From: Streptomyces fungicidicus
Lineage (GTDB): Bacteria; Actinomycetota; Actinomycetes; Streptomycetales; Streptomycetaceae
Length of the DNA: 64,000 nt
NCBI RefSeq assembly: GCF_003665435.1
Contig: NZ_CP023407.1
Span: forward strand, 4,258,501 to 4,322,500
Direction: 5' to 3'
This document shows, piece by piece, positions 34,539 to 43,240 of this stretch; position 1 is the first letter of the stretch; every line of letters starts with the position of its first letter. The notes under the pieces are model-generated. The model had not been told where the DNA came from. It saw nothing but the letters and a program-made list of their open reading frames with translations, and made no database searches. Made by a program: the position numbers and the translations under genes.

Positions 34539-36125
34539 ATGGTGGACACACCAGCGGCGGGGGCCGTGGAGACGGACGGCGGCAAACAGCCGAGGAGCGT
34601 GCGGGTGGTCCTGCTCGCCCTCATGATCGCGATGATGCTCGCGATGCTCGACAACATGATCATCGGTACGGCCATGCCGACGATCGTGGGCGAACTGGGC
34701 GGCCTGGAGCACCTGTCCTGGGTGGTCACCGCCTACACCCTGGCGACCGCGGCCTCCACGCCGGTCTGGGGCAAGCTCGGCGACATGTACGGGCGCAAGA
34801 CCACGTTCATGACCTCCATCGTGATCTTCCTGATCGGCTCCGCGCTCAGCGGCATGGCCCAGAACATGGGCGAGCTGATCGGCTTCCGCGCGGTGCAGGG
34901 ACTGGGCGCCGGCGGTCTGATGGTCGGCGTCATGGCGATCATCGGCGACCTGATCCCGCCCCGGGAGCGCGGCAAGTACCAGGGCATGATGGCCGCCGTG
35001 ATGGCGCTGGCCATGATCGGCGGACCGCTGGTCGGCGGCACCATCACCGACAACTGGGGCTGGCGCTGGGCCTTCTACATCAACCTGCCGCTCGGCGTGA
35101 TCGCCCTGGCCGCCGTCGGCGCCGTGCTGCACCTGCCGAAGAAGCGCGCCAAGGCCGGGATCGACTACCTCGGTGTGGCGCTGCTGACCGTCGGCATCAC
35201 CGCGGTGGTGCTGGTCACCACCTGGGGCGGCACGGAGTACGCCTGGACCTCCGCGCGGATCATGGAACTGATCGGCCTCGGCGTCGCGTCCCTCGTCGGC
35301 TTCGTGTTCTGGCAGACCAAGGCCGCCGAGCCGGTGCTGCCGCTGCACATCTTCCGCAGCCGCAACTTCACCCTGATGTCCGTCATCGGCTTCATCACCG
35401 GCTTCGTGATGTTCGGCGCGACCCTCTTCCTGCCGCTGTACCAGCAGTCCGTGCAGGGGGCCTCCGCGACCAACTCCGGTCTGCTGCTCCTGCCGATGCT
35501 CGGCGCGATGCTGGTGACCTCGATGGTCGCGGGACGGGTGACCACCAACACCGGCCGGTACAAGGTCTTCCCGGTACTGGGCAGCGCGCTGATGATCGTC
35601 GGTCTGTATCTGCTGTCGACGATGGACACCGGGACCTCGCGGTTCACCTCCGGTGTCTTCATGGCCGTGGTCGGCCTCGGCATGGGCTGTCTGATGCAGA
35701 TCACCATGCTGGTCGCGCAGAACAGCGTCGAGATGAAGGACATGGGTGTGGCGTCCTCGTCCACCACCCTCTTCCGCACCCTGGGTTCGTCCTTCGGCGT
35801 GGCGGTCATGGGCGCCCTGTTCAACAACCGGGTCCAGGACGTCATGTCCGAGCGGGCCGGCTCGCTGGGCTCCCAGGTGACCGAGCAGTCCGCCCAGCTG
35901 GACGCGGCGAGCCTGGCGAAGCTGCCGGAGGCGGCGCGGGAGGCGTACCAGTACGCGGTGTCCTCGGGCACCCACTCGGCGTTCCTCCTCGGCGCGGTGA
36001 TCGCCGTGTTCTCGCTGGCGGCGGCCGTCTTCGTGAAGGAGGTCCCGCTGAAGGGCGCGGGCCCCGACAAGAGGGACAGCGACGACGGAGCCCCGTCCCC
36101 GGCGGCAGTGACCGAACCCGTCTGA
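34539..36125 (+). CDS. MFS drug exporter, DHA2 (EmrB/QacA) family
   Basis: 528 residues with about 14 predicted helices, the DHA2 size. Motifs: MLDNMIIGTAMPTIVGELGG in helix 1 (about 33-52; the D/P pattern of motif D1), GKLGDMYGRKTTF (motif A, about 85-97), and GALVGGTITDNWGWRWAFYINLPLG (motif C plus the WRWxFxINxP block). The C-terminus has a long loop before the last helix (RVQDVMSERAGSLGSQVTEQSAQ). Proton-driven export of hydrophobic drugs is the likely role. AGAAGGA precedes the ATG. Regulated by the divergent TetR protein. Confidence 0.94.
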   Translation: MVDTPAAGAVETDGGKQPRSVRVVLLALMIAMMLAMLDNMIIGTAMPTIVGELGGLEHLSWVVTAYTLATAASTPVWGKLGDMYGRKTTFMTSIVIFLIGSALSGMAQNMGELIGFRAVQGLGAGGLMVGVMAIIGDLIPPRERGKYQGMMAAVMALAMIGGPLVGGTITDNWGWRWAFYINLPLGVIALAAVGAVLHLPKKRAKAGIDYLGVALLTVGITAVVLVTTWGGTEYAWTSARIMELIGLGVASLVGFVFWQTKAAEPVLPLHIFRSRNFTLMSVIGFITGFVMFGATLFLPLYQQSVQGASATNSGLLLLPMLGAMLVTSMVAGRVTTNTGRYKVFPVLGSALMIVGLYLLSTMDTGTSRFTSGVFMAVVGLGMGCLMQITMLVAQNSVEMKDMGVASSSTTLFRTLGSSFGVAVMGALFNNRVQDVMSERAGSLGSQVTEQSAQLDAASLAKLPEAAREAYQYAVSSGTHSAFLLGAVIAVFSLAAAVFVKEVPLKGAGPDKRDSDDGAPSPAAVTEPV

Positions 36126-36140
36126 CGCCCCAGACACCCG

Positions 36141-36173
36141 AAGCCCCCGGAGGCCACCCGCCCCCGGGGGCTT
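36141..36173. terminator. Terminator between the MFS gene and cseC
   Basis: A 10-bp perfect stem (36141-36150 with 36164-36173; extends outward with one mismatch) and 13-base loop, ending in CTTTCGGG. It lies between the converging MFS and cseC genes and could stop both. Confidence 0.75.
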
Positions 36174-36221
36174 TCGGGTCCCCGGGGCGTGGGCGCCGGG
36201 GGCGCCGTCGGTTCGTGGTCC

Positions 36222-37568
36222 CTACTGGCCCAGTACGGGATAGCTGCCGGTGTTGGTCGGGGCGTGTTCCGGTAGCCACAGGACGGCGGCCGCGCCTTCG
36301 GGCGGGGTGCTCTCCGGCGCCCCGGCCGGCCGTACGTTGCGGAAGGTCAGCCGTGCGCCCAGCACCCGCGCCTGCCCCGCCGCGATGGTCAGGCCCAGCC
36401 CGTGGCCGCGCCCGGCGCGGTCCGCGCTGCCGGTGCGGAAGCGGCTCGGCCCCTCGGCGAGCAGGGCGTCGGGGAAACCGGGCCCGTGGTCGCGGACCCG
36501 GATGACCCGGCCCTCCACGGTGACCTCGACGGGCGGCCTGCCGTGCCGGGCCGCGTTGGCGAGCAGGTTGAACAGCACGCGCTCCAGGCGCCGCGGATCG
36601 GTGGTGACCTCCGACTCGTGCACCACCCGCACGGTGGCGTCCGGGTCCTTCGCCGCCACCCGCCGGGCGACGAACTGGCCCAGCAGGATGTCCTGCAGTT
36701 CGGCCCGCTCGGAGGCGCTGTCCAGCCGGGCCACCTCCAGGACGTCCTCGACCAGGGTGCGCATCGCCCTGGCCCGGTCCAGCACCAGCTCGGTGGGCCG
36801 GCCCGGCGGCAGCAGCTCGGCCGCGGTGAGCAGACCGGTCACGGGGGTGCGCAGCTCGTGCGCGATGTCGGCGGTGACCCGGCGCTCGGCCTCCAGCCGC
36901 TGCCGCAGCGCGTCCGCCATCGCGTCCACCGCGCTGGCCAGGTCGTCGGTCTCGTCCCGCACCACCCCGCCGATCGCCTCGCGCACCCGGACGTCCGTCT
37001 CGCCCTTGGCGACCCGGTTGGCGGCGCTGGCCGCCTTCCGCAGCCGCCGCGACAGATGGCCCCCGATGAGCACCCCGAGCGCGCTGCCGCCCAGCACCAC
37101 CGCGATGGAGCCGATCACCAGGGCCTGGTCGAGGTCCTTGAGGATGTCCGAGCTGTGGTCGGTGAAGCCGGAGTGCAGCGACATCACGTGCCCGTTCTTC
37201 AGCGGCACCGCCGCCCAGATGTCCGGCGACCCGTCCGGCCGGTCGGCCACATAGGTGGCCCGCCGCCCCGCCTCGGTCTTCTCCCGCAGCGCCTTCGGCA
37301 GCTCGGGATCGTCGATCTTGGTGTTGGGGAAGTTCAGCCGCCCCGACAGCTCGTAGTTGCGCTGGGCGATCATGATCCGCTCGTCGGCCAGATCACGCGC
37401 GTTGTCCAGCATCGACACCCGTGCCGCGTTGTGCACGACCAGGCTCAGCGCGATCGCCACCAGCGCCCCGACCAGCGCGATGGCCGCGCTGAGCTTCCAC
37501 CGCAGACCCGCGCCTATGCCCATCCGGTCGACGCACGCCGCCACCAGGCGCCGGAAGTACCCCCTCAT
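36222..37568 (-). CDS. cseC: Envelope-stress sensor histidine kinase CseC
   Basis: 448 residues. Order: helix 1 (about 25-47), an extracytoplasmic domain of some 110 residues, helix 2 (about 150-172), HAMP (SRRLRKAASAANRVAKGETDVRV), HisKA with phospho-acceptor His237 in ADIAHELRTPVTGL, and HATPase (NLLANAARHG; RDHGPGFPD; GRGHGLGLTIA). Its place directly after cseB in the order sigE-cseA-cseB-cseC identifies it as CseC, which senses cell-wall damage and phosphorylates CseB. A ten-base gap separates it from cseB. Known from S. coelicolor; this assignment rests on order and sequence. Confidence 0.92.
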   Translation of the reverse strand: MRGYFRRLVAACVDRMGIGAGLRWKLSAAIALVGALVAIALSLVVHNAARVSMLDNARDLADERIMIAQRNYELSGRLNFPNTKIDDPELPKALREKTEAGRRATYVADRPDGSPDIWAAVPLKNGHVMSLHSGFTDHSSDILKDLDQALVIGSIAVVLGGSALGVLIGGHLSRRLRKAASAANRVAKGETDVRVREAIGGVVRDETDDLASAVDAMADALRQRLEAERRVTADIAHELRTPVTGLLTAAELLPPGRPTELVLDRARAMRTLVEDVLEVARLDSASERAELQDILLGQFVARRVAAKDPDATVRVVHESEVTTDPRRLERVLFNLLANAARHGRPPVEVTVEGRVIRVRDHGPGFPDALLAEGPSRFRTGSADRAGRGHGLGLTIAAGQARVLGARLTFRNVRPAGAPESTPPEGAAAVLWLPEHAPTNTGSYPVLGQ

Positions 37569-37578
37569 AGCGCTTCTC

Positions 37579-38274
37579 TCAGGCCTTCAGCTTGTAACCG
37601 AAACCGCGGACCGTCTCGATGCGGTCCTGGCCGATCTTCGTGCGCAGCCGCTGCACATGGACGTCGACGACCCGGGTGTCACCGCCCCAGCCGTACTCCC
37701 ACACCCGTTCGAGCAGCTTGTCGCGGGAGAGCACCGTGCCCGGCGCCGCCGAGAACTCCAGCAGCAGCCGCATCTCGGTCGGCGTCAGCGCCACCGGCTG
37801 CCCCGCCCGGCGCACCTCCATGCCCCCGGTGTCGATCTCCAGTTCGCCGAACGCCAGCACACCCCCGGCGTCCGCCGCCGGTTCCTCCCGGCCGCCGTTC
37901 GCCCGCCCGAAGCGGCGCAGCACCGCGCGGATCCGGGCCACCAGCACGGCGCCGTCGAACGGCTTGGTCACATAGTCGTCGGCGCCCGCCTCCAGGCCCA
38001 GCACCACGTCGATGGCGTCGGCCCGCGCCGACAGCATGATCACCGGCACCATCGACTCGTCCCGTATGCGCCGGCACAGGCTCACCCCGTCCAGACCGGG
38101 GACCATGACGTCCAGCAGCGCGATGTCGGGACGGTCGGTGTGGAACGCCTCCAGGCCCGACAGCCCGTCGGGCTTCGCGGTGACCGCGAAGCCGTCCCGC
38201 TCCAGGGCCAGCTGGGTGGCCTCGCGGATGACGTCGTCGTCCTCGACGAACAGGACGTGGGTCTGGTCTGCCAT
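37579..38274 (-). CDS. cseB: Envelope-stress response regulator CseB
   Basis: 231 residues from the ATG at 38274. OmpR-type: receiver with phospho-acceptor Asp55 in IALLDVMVPG and Lys in VTKPFDG, and a winged-helix domain (about 135-231) with LTPTEMRLLLEFSAAPGTVLSRDKLLERVWEYGWGGDTRVVDVHVQRLRTKIG. Phosphorylated CseB activates the sigE promoter in S. coelicolor. About 200 bases separate it from cseA, more than typical for an operon, and that gap holds no obvious gene. Confidence 0.94.
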   Translation of the reverse strand: MADQTHVLFVEDDDVIREATQLALERDGFAVTAKPDGLSGLEAFHTDRPDIALLDVMVPGLDGVSLCRRIRDESMVPVIMLSARADAIDVVLGLEAGADDYVTKPFDGAVLVARIRAVLRRFGRANGGREEPAADAGGVLAFGELEIDTGGMEVRRAGQPVALTPTEMRLLLEFSAAPGTVLSRDKLLERVWEYGWGGDTRVVDVHVQRLRTKIGQDRIETVRGFGYKLKA

Positions 38275-38476
38275 CCCGGTGCTCTCAGTCCTCGTGTGCT
38301 CTCGGTCGGTGCGCGCCTGCGCCTGGCGGGCCGGCAAGGGTCCCTCCCGGGCCGGCGGGGGTGCTTCGCGGTCCCCCCACACGGACGCGGGGGCCGTGCG
38401 GCGGGTTCACCCGTGCCACCCCTTCACCCCTGCATCGGTCGGGGAGGCCCCGCCGGTTCACGTGGTGAGCCATGTC

Positions 38477-39127
38477 TCAGCTGTCGGGCACCGGAGTCGG
38501 CTCCGCGCCGGCCACCTGCCCGTAGTCGTTGTGGGTGCGGAACTTCTCGGCGAACCGGCCCGACTCCCAGCGGTACGTGATCACGTTCTCGCCGGACGGA
38601 CTCGACACCGGGTCGCCCCGGTCGTACACCTGCTTGGTCACCACCAGGTCCCCGCGGTCGATCTCCCCGTACACCGGGGGCTCCTCGGCCGAGAACACGT
38701 TCACGTACGAGCCGCTCTGCTCCCGGTACACGTACGAGCCGACGCCCACCGCGTCCCCGCAGGTCAGCACGTTCACCACGACGTCGTCGACGGTCCCGCC
38801 GGTGAGGCTGCCGTAGCTGACGTCCACCGGGTACTCGTCGGCGACGCAGGGCTTCAGCTCCCGCTTGACCTCCGCCGAGACCTCCGGGTCGGCCTTGACC
38901 AGCCGGACCGCGTCCACCCGGTCGGGGGTCCGCGAGGGCTTGGCCGCCGCGGCGGGGGCGCTCGCCACGGACTCCGCGCGCGCCGGGCCCTCGTCCCGGG
39001 CGCCGGTGCCGCCCGTGCCGCAGCCGGCGGCGAACAGAACGACGGCGGCGAACACGGCCGTCACCGTGATCGCCGCCCGAGCGGTGCTCCGGGCCCATGC
39101 GGCCCCCGCGCCGGTCAAGCCGCGCAA
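38477..39127 (-). CDS. cseA: CseA lipoprotein, negative modulator of the SigE response
   Basis: 216 residues. A hydrophobic segment ends in the lipobox LFAAGC (Cys36), so it is a lipoprotein on the outer face of the membrane. The mature domain (about 75-205) has two Cys (in KPCVADEYPV and NVLTCGDAVG) that could form a disulfide. In S. coelicolor loss of CseA raises sigE expression. The start is a TTG at 39127 overlapping the sigE 3' end by 13 bases; no ATG or GTG gives an intact signal, so the TTG start is probable, not certain. Confidence 0.88.
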   Translation of the reverse strand: MRGLTGAGAAWARSTARAAITVTAVFAAVVLFAAGCGTGGTGARDEGPARAESVASAPAAAAKPSRTPDRVDAVRLVKADPEVSAEVKRELKPCVADEYPVDVSYGSLTGGTVDDVVVNVLTCGDAVGVGSYVYREQSGSYVNVFSAEEPPVYGEIDRGDLVVTKQVYDRGDPVSSPSGENVITYRWESGRFAEKFRTHNDYGQVAGAEPTPVPDS

Positions 39128-39666
39128 CGCTCCCGCTCCTCACGCTCCAGCGCGCGTGCGTCCAGATCGCGCGCCTCGAGCTCCTCGCGGAGCCGGGCGA
39201 GCGCCCTGTGCAGCGTGCTCTTGACCGTTCCGGCCGACATGCCGAGGGCGGCGGCCGTCTCGTCCGTGGACATCTGCTCCCAGTGTCGCAGCACCACGAC
39301 ACTGCGCTGCTTCGGGGCGAGCACCTTCAGGATGTCCATCAGCAGCGCGCGGTCCGCGTGCTGCTCGGTGGAGTCGTCCACGCAGGCGTCCGGGAGCTGC
39401 TCGGTGGGGACCTCCTCCAGCTTGCGGGCCCGCCACCACTCCGTCCGGGTGTTGATCATGACCCGGCGCAGATAGGCGTCGGCCAGCCGCTTGTCCTCGA
39501 TGGTCTCCCAGCGGCCGTACGTCCGGGCGAGCGCGGTCTGCAGCAGGTCCTGCGCGTCGACGGGGTCCGGGACCAGGCGGCGGGCGCTGCGCAGCAGTGC
39601 GTCCTGCCGGGTACGGACGTACTCCTCGAACCCGAGCACCTCGCCCTGCGCCATGTCCTGCGCCAT
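39115..39666 (-). CDS. sigE: ECF sigma factor SigE
   Basis: 183 residues from the ATG at 39666, GGAGG about nine bases upstream; an in-frame ATG at 39654 and GGC GAG GTG follow, and S. coelicolor SigE starts near MGEVLEF. Region 2 (FEEYVRTRQDALLRSARRLVPDPVDAQDLLQTALARTYGRWE, about 12-53) and region 4 (LAPKQRSVVVLRHWEQMSTDETAAALGMSAGTVKSTLHRALARLREEL, about 115-162) are well conserved. SigE directs transcription of cell-envelope genes; unusually it has no classic anti-sigma factor and is controlled at its own promoter by CseB. Upstream DNA (39667-39895) is the expected CseB target. Confidence 0.95.
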   Translation of the reverse strand: MAQDMAQGEVLGFEEYVRTRQDALLRSARRLVPDPVDAQDLLQTALARTYGRWETIEDKRLADAYLRRVMINTRTEWWRARKLEEVPTEQLPDACVDDSTEQHADRALLMDILKVLAPKQRSVVVLRHWEQMSTDETAAALGMSAGTVKSTLHRALARLREELEARDLDARALEREERERCAA

Positions 39667-39895
39667 GGTGAACCGCCTCCCGCTCCCCGTCGCGGCCCGT
39701 CCGTGCGGGCCGGCCGCACTGCCTGTGATCCGTGGCCGTCGTGCCTTGCCGAGCACATGACCGAAGGTACGGAGGCGTTGTCACGGCACTGTCCGAAGCA
39801 GCCTGCGGGCAGCCCTCGGCTGTCCGTCGGTTGTGTAACGGAAGGAGGAACGGGGTGAAGCGGGCGGGCCCTCGCCGGGGGGAGGCTATGACCCT

Positions 39896-39925
39896 GGTCA
39901 GGTCAGGTCAGGTCAGGTCAGGTCA
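39896..39925. repeat. Six tandem copies of the pentamer GGTCA ending in the mutY stop codon
   Basis: (GGTCA)6 fills 39896-39925; on the coding strand of mutY it reads as TGACC repeats and its last copy supplies the TGA stop (39923-39925). As the unit is five bases, each change of copy number leaves the stop in place but alters DNA just downstream. Confidence 0.85.
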
Positions 39926-40858
39926 GGTCAGCGGCAGCCGGTACAGGCCACCCGGCAGCGGCTCCACCAGTCCGTCGGAGACCAGGCCGTCCAGGGCGCG
40001 GGCACGCTGCACCGGCTCGTGCCACACCCGGTCCAGCGCGGTCTGCGGCACCGGCGCGTGCGCCTCCCGCAGCACGGCCAGCAGCCGTCCGCGGACCTGG
40101 CGGTCCGTGCCCGCGTACGTCTGGGCGCGGCGCGGCGGGCCGTCGTGGGCCGGCTTGCCGGCCAGCCGCCAGGCGCACTGCGCGGCGATGGGGCAGCGCT
40201 GGCACGCCTCGTTCTTCGCCGTGCACACCAGTGCGCCCAGCTCCATCGAGGCGGCGGCCCACCGTGCGGCGGTCTCCGCGTCCTCCGGCAGCAGCGTGCG
40301 GGCGAGCCGGCGCTCGGCGGCGGTGGTGGCGTTCGGCGGGTACTGCGCACCGGTGACCGCGCGGGCGAACACCCGGCGGACGTTGGTGTCCAGTACCGCG
40401 TGCCGCTGCCCGTACGCGAACGACGCGACCGCGGCGGCCGTGTACTCCCCGATGCCGGGCAGTGCCAGCAGCTGGGCGTGGTCGGCCGGCACGTCGCCGC
40501 CGTGCCGTTCCGTTATGGCGACCGCGGCGCCGTGCAGCCGGAGCGCGCGGCGCGGGTAGCCCAGCCGGCCCCAGGCGCGGACCGCCTCGCCGGGCGCCTC
40601 CGCGGCGAGGTCGGCGGGGCGCGGCCAGCGGGCGAGCCACTGCTCGTAGACGGGCAGGACCCGGTTGACCGGGGTCTGCTGCAGCATGAACTCACTGACC
40701 ATCACGCCCCACGCGCCGGCCTCCGGGCGCCGCCACGGCAGGTCCCGGGCGTGCTCGTCGAACCAGTCGATGACGGGGGCGTGCAGCGGCTCACCGGGAG
40801 CGCGCTCGGACACGGAATCGGCGGCGGTGCCGTACGGGGGTTTAGTGGGAGCAGTCAT
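39923..40858 (-). CDS. mutY: A/G-specific adenine glycosylase MutY
   Basis: 311 residues from the ATG at 40858. It removes adenine mispaired with 8-oxoguanine. Catalytic Glu56 (SEFMLQQTPV), helix-hairpin-helix LPGIGEYTA (133-141), catalytic Asp157 (LDTNVRRVF), and iron-sulfur ligands Cys212, Cys219, Cys222 and Cys228 (C-x6-C-x2-C-x5-C) are intact. At 311 residues it lacks most of the C-terminal NUDIX-like 8-oxoG recognition domain of E. coli MutY (350), as in other actinobacterial short forms. The coding end is set by a GGTCA repeat. Confidence 0.94.
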   Translation of the reverse strand: MTAPTKPPYGTAADSVSERAPGEPLHAPVIDWFDEHARDLPWRRPEAGAWGVMVSEFMLQQTPVNRVLPVYEQWLARWPRPADLAAEAPGEAVRAWGRLGYPRRALRLHGAAVAITERHGGDVPADHAQLLALPGIGEYTAAAVASFAYGQRHAVLDTNVRRVFARAVTGAQYPPNATTAAERRLARTLLPEDAETAARWAAASMELGALVCTAKNEACQRCPIAAQCAWRLAGKPAHDGPPRRAQTYAGTDRQVRGRLLAVLREAHAPVPQTALDRVWHEPVQRARALDGLVSDGLVEPLPGGLYRLPLT

Positions 40859-40988
40859 GGCCCTCCGATCCTCCCACGCCGGGACTCCCTTACGGGGGAA
40901 GCGCCACGGTGGTGAGCGGGGGAACGAGGAGCGGCCACCTGACGATCGACAGCAGTGGCACACCCGAGCCCGCTTGTAGCGTCGTGGC

Positions 40989-42572
40989 ATGAAACGTGCC
41001 CGTCCCGCCGCGCCGGGCAGGGCCTGCCTGCTCTGGGCGGCCCTCGCGCTGCCGGCGGTCTGCGCCGACCGGATCGGGCTGAACGAGCCGCGACCGCCCT
41101 GGCAGCAGCTCGCCGGACTCGTCGTGCTCGCCGCCGCCACCGCCGTGGCCCGGCGGCGGCCGGCCGCCGCCTTCGGGCTGACGGCCGCGCTGAGCCTCGC
41201 CGTCACGCCCGCGCTGTTCAGCGTCTCCTACGGTCCCGCCCTCGCGGTGTTCGCCCTCCTGCTCGGGCTGCGGGCCGCGGCGACGGCCCCCGCGGCGCTG
41301 TGCTTCGCCGCCGTCGCCTGCGCCGGCACCCTGCGGATCGCGGTCGCGGGCCCCGACCCGGTGCCCGGGTGGCTGGTGATGACCGGCACCCTCCTCTTCG
41401 GCGGCGTCCTGCCCTGGCTCGGCGGGCGGTACTGGCGGCAGAGCCGCGCGCTCACCGAGGCGGGCTGGCAGCGGGCGGCCCGGCTGGAGGAGGAGCAGCG
41501 CCTCGCCGGGGAACGCGCCCGGCTGCGCGAGCGGGCCAGGATCGCCCAGGACATGCACGACTCCCTGGGCCACGAGCTGAGCCTGATCGCCCTGCGCGCG
41601 GGCGCCCTCCAGGTCGCCCCCGACCTCCCCGGCCACCACCGGGCAGCCGCGGCCGACCTGCGCGTGGCCGCCGCCGACGCCACGGACCGGCTGCACCGCA
41701 TCATCGGCGTCCTGCGGGAGGACGACGACGAGCCCGCGCCGCTCGGCCCGGCCGGCGAGAACGTCGAACAACTCGTCGCCCGGGCAGCCGAGTCGGGACT
41801 GCCCGTGCGCTGGGAGAACGGCGGGCCGGACACGGCGGTGGCCACGGGCACGGTCGCCGAGCGGCTGCTGCACCGGGTGGCGAGGGAGGCGCTGACCAAC
41901 GCGGCTCGGCACGCACCGGGCGCGCCCGTCGTCGTGGAGGTGACGGGGGACGACGTAGGGGGAGCGGCCGTCACCGTCACCAACGGGAAGCCGGCCGGGC
42001 CGGGTTCGCCCGCCCCCGGAGGCGGCTCGGGGCTGCGCGGACTGCGCGCCGCCGTCACCGCGGTGGGCGGCACCTTCGAGGCGGGTCCGCACGGCGACGG
42101 CTTCCGCGTCCGGGCGCACGTCCCCGCACGGGCGGCCACGGCCGCCGGGCCGCCCCGCGCCGCCTCCGCCCCCTTCACCCGGGCCCGCCGCCGTGTCGCC
42201 GCCGGTCTCGGTGCCGCCGCCGGCGCGGGCGCCGTCCTGGTCGGCGTCGCCTTCGCCTGGTACGCGTACTCCGAGACGCACTCGGTGCTGGAGCCCGCCG
42301 CGTACGCCGCACTGCGCCTGGGCACACCGGTCGCGGAGGCCGAGCCGGTGCTGCCCGACCTGCGCGTCCAGGACCCGCCGGCGGAACGCGCGCCCGCACC
42401 GCCCGTCGGAGCCGACTGCCGCTACTACCGCGCGAGCGGCGAGCTCTTCGTCTCCGTCGACCACTTCCGGCTCTGCTTCGACGACCAGGGGCGCCTGGTC
42501 GCCAAGAACGTGATCCCGCGTGTCGGCACGTCCGGCGAAGTGCGGGAGGAATACGAGGAGTTCGCACCGTGA
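40989..42572 (+). CDS. NarL-group sensor kinase with C-terminal membrane helix and extracytoplasmic tail
   Basis: 527 residues, about 110-130 more than usual. N-terminal membrane helices (about 12-150) lead to the HisKA_3 box ARIAQDMHDSLGHELSLIALRAGAL with His190, then the ATPase domain (LLHRVAREALTNAARHAPGAP; GGSGLRGLRAAVTAVGG). After it come a second transmembrane helix (about 402-424, AAGLGAAAGAGAVLVGVAFAWYAY) and a 100-residue tail with two Cys (DCRYYRAS..., HFRLCFDD) predicted outside the membrane. I know no family for the tail. GTGA overlap with the response regulator gene supports coupling. Confidence 0.88.
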   Translation: MKRARPAAPGRACLLWAALALPAVCADRIGLNEPRPPWQQLAGLVVLAAATAVARRRPAAAFGLTAALSLAVTPALFSVSYGPALAVFALLLGLRAAATAPAALCFAAVACAGTLRIAVAGPDPVPGWLVMTGTLLFGGVLPWLGGRYWRQSRALTEAGWQRAARLEEEQRLAGERARLRERARIAQDMHDSLGHELSLIALRAGALQVAPDLPGHHRAAAADLRVAAADATDRLHRIIGVLREDDDEPAPLGPAGENVEQLVARAAESGLPVRWENGGPDTAVATGTVAERLLHRVAREALTNAARHAPGAPVVVEVTGDDVGGAAVTVTNGKPAGPGSPAPGGGSGLRGLRAAVTAVGGTFEAGPHGDGFRVRAHVPARAATAAGPPRAASAPFTRARRRVAAGLGAAAGAGAVLVGVAFAWYAYSETHSVLEPAAYAALRLGTPVAEAEPVLPDLRVQDPPAERAPAPPVGADCRYYRASGELFVSVDHFRLCFDDQGRLVAKNVIPRVGTSGEVREEYEEFAP

Positions 42573-43234
42573 TCCGAGTCCTGCTGGCCGACGACGAGGC
42601 GATGGTGCGCGCCGGGGTGCGCGCCATCCTGGGGAGCAGCGGCGAGACGGAGGTGGTCGCCGAGGCGGGCGACGGCCGCGAGGCGGTCGACCTGGCGCGG
42701 GCGCACCGTCCCGACGTGGCGCTGCTCGACATCCGGATGCCCCGCCTGGACGGGCTCGCGGCCGCCGAGGAGATCGTCCGCGCCGTCCCCGGCACGGCCG
42801 TCGCCATGCTCACCACGTTCTCCGAACGCTCCTATGTGGCCCGCGCCCTGGGCGGCGGCGCCACCGGCTTCCTGCTGAAGTCCGGGGACCCGTACGAACT
42901 CATCGCGGGGGTGCGGGCGGTGGCGGGCGGCGCGGCCTTCCTCTCGCCCAAGGTGGCCCGGTACGTCATCGAGGGACTCGGCGGGGCCGACGGCGCCGGC
43001 CGGCTCGCCCGGGAGGCCGGGGCGCGGGAGCGCGTGGCGGTGCTGAGCCCGCGCGAACGCGAGGTCCTCGGCCTGGTCGGAGCGGGACTGTCCAATCCGG
43101 AGATCGCCGCCCGGCTGCATCTTGTCGAGGGCACGGTGAAGGCGTACGTCAGCGCGGTCCTGGACCGGCTCGGCGTGCGCAATCGCGTACAGGCGGCGAT
43201 CGTCGCCCATGAGGCGGGCCTGGTGGCGGGATGA
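42569..43234 (+). CDS. NarL/LuxR-type response regulator
   Basis: 221 residues from the GTG at 42569, overlapping the kinase stop by four bases. Receiver with acidic pair at 8-9, Asp54 in VALLDIRMPRLDG, Lys in LLKSGD near 105. A linker with GADGAGRLAREAGARER leads to the LuxR helix-turn-helix (LSPREREVLGLVGAGLSNPEIAARLHLVEGTVKAYVSAVLDRLG, about 158-200). It is the cognate partner of the preceding unusual kinase. Its stop is seven bases from the convergent PAP2 gene. Confidence 0.93.
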   Translation: MIRVLLADDEAMVRAGVRAILGSSGETEVVAEAGDGREAVDLARAHRPDVALLDIRMPRLDGLAAAEEIVRAVPGTAVAMLTTFSERSYVARALGGGATGFLLKSGDPYELIAGVRAVAGGAAFLSPKVARYVIEGLGGADGAGRLAREAGARERVAVLSPREREVLGLVGAGLSNPEIAARLHLVEGTVKAYVSAVLDRLGVRNRVQAAIVAHEAGLVAG

Positions 43235-43240
43235 GCGCCC

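Noticed and set aside
39732..40559. Plus-strand frame across the mutY end and the GGTCA repeat
   Set aside because: It is antisense to mutY, Ser/Arg-rich, and opened only by the repeat; no domain.
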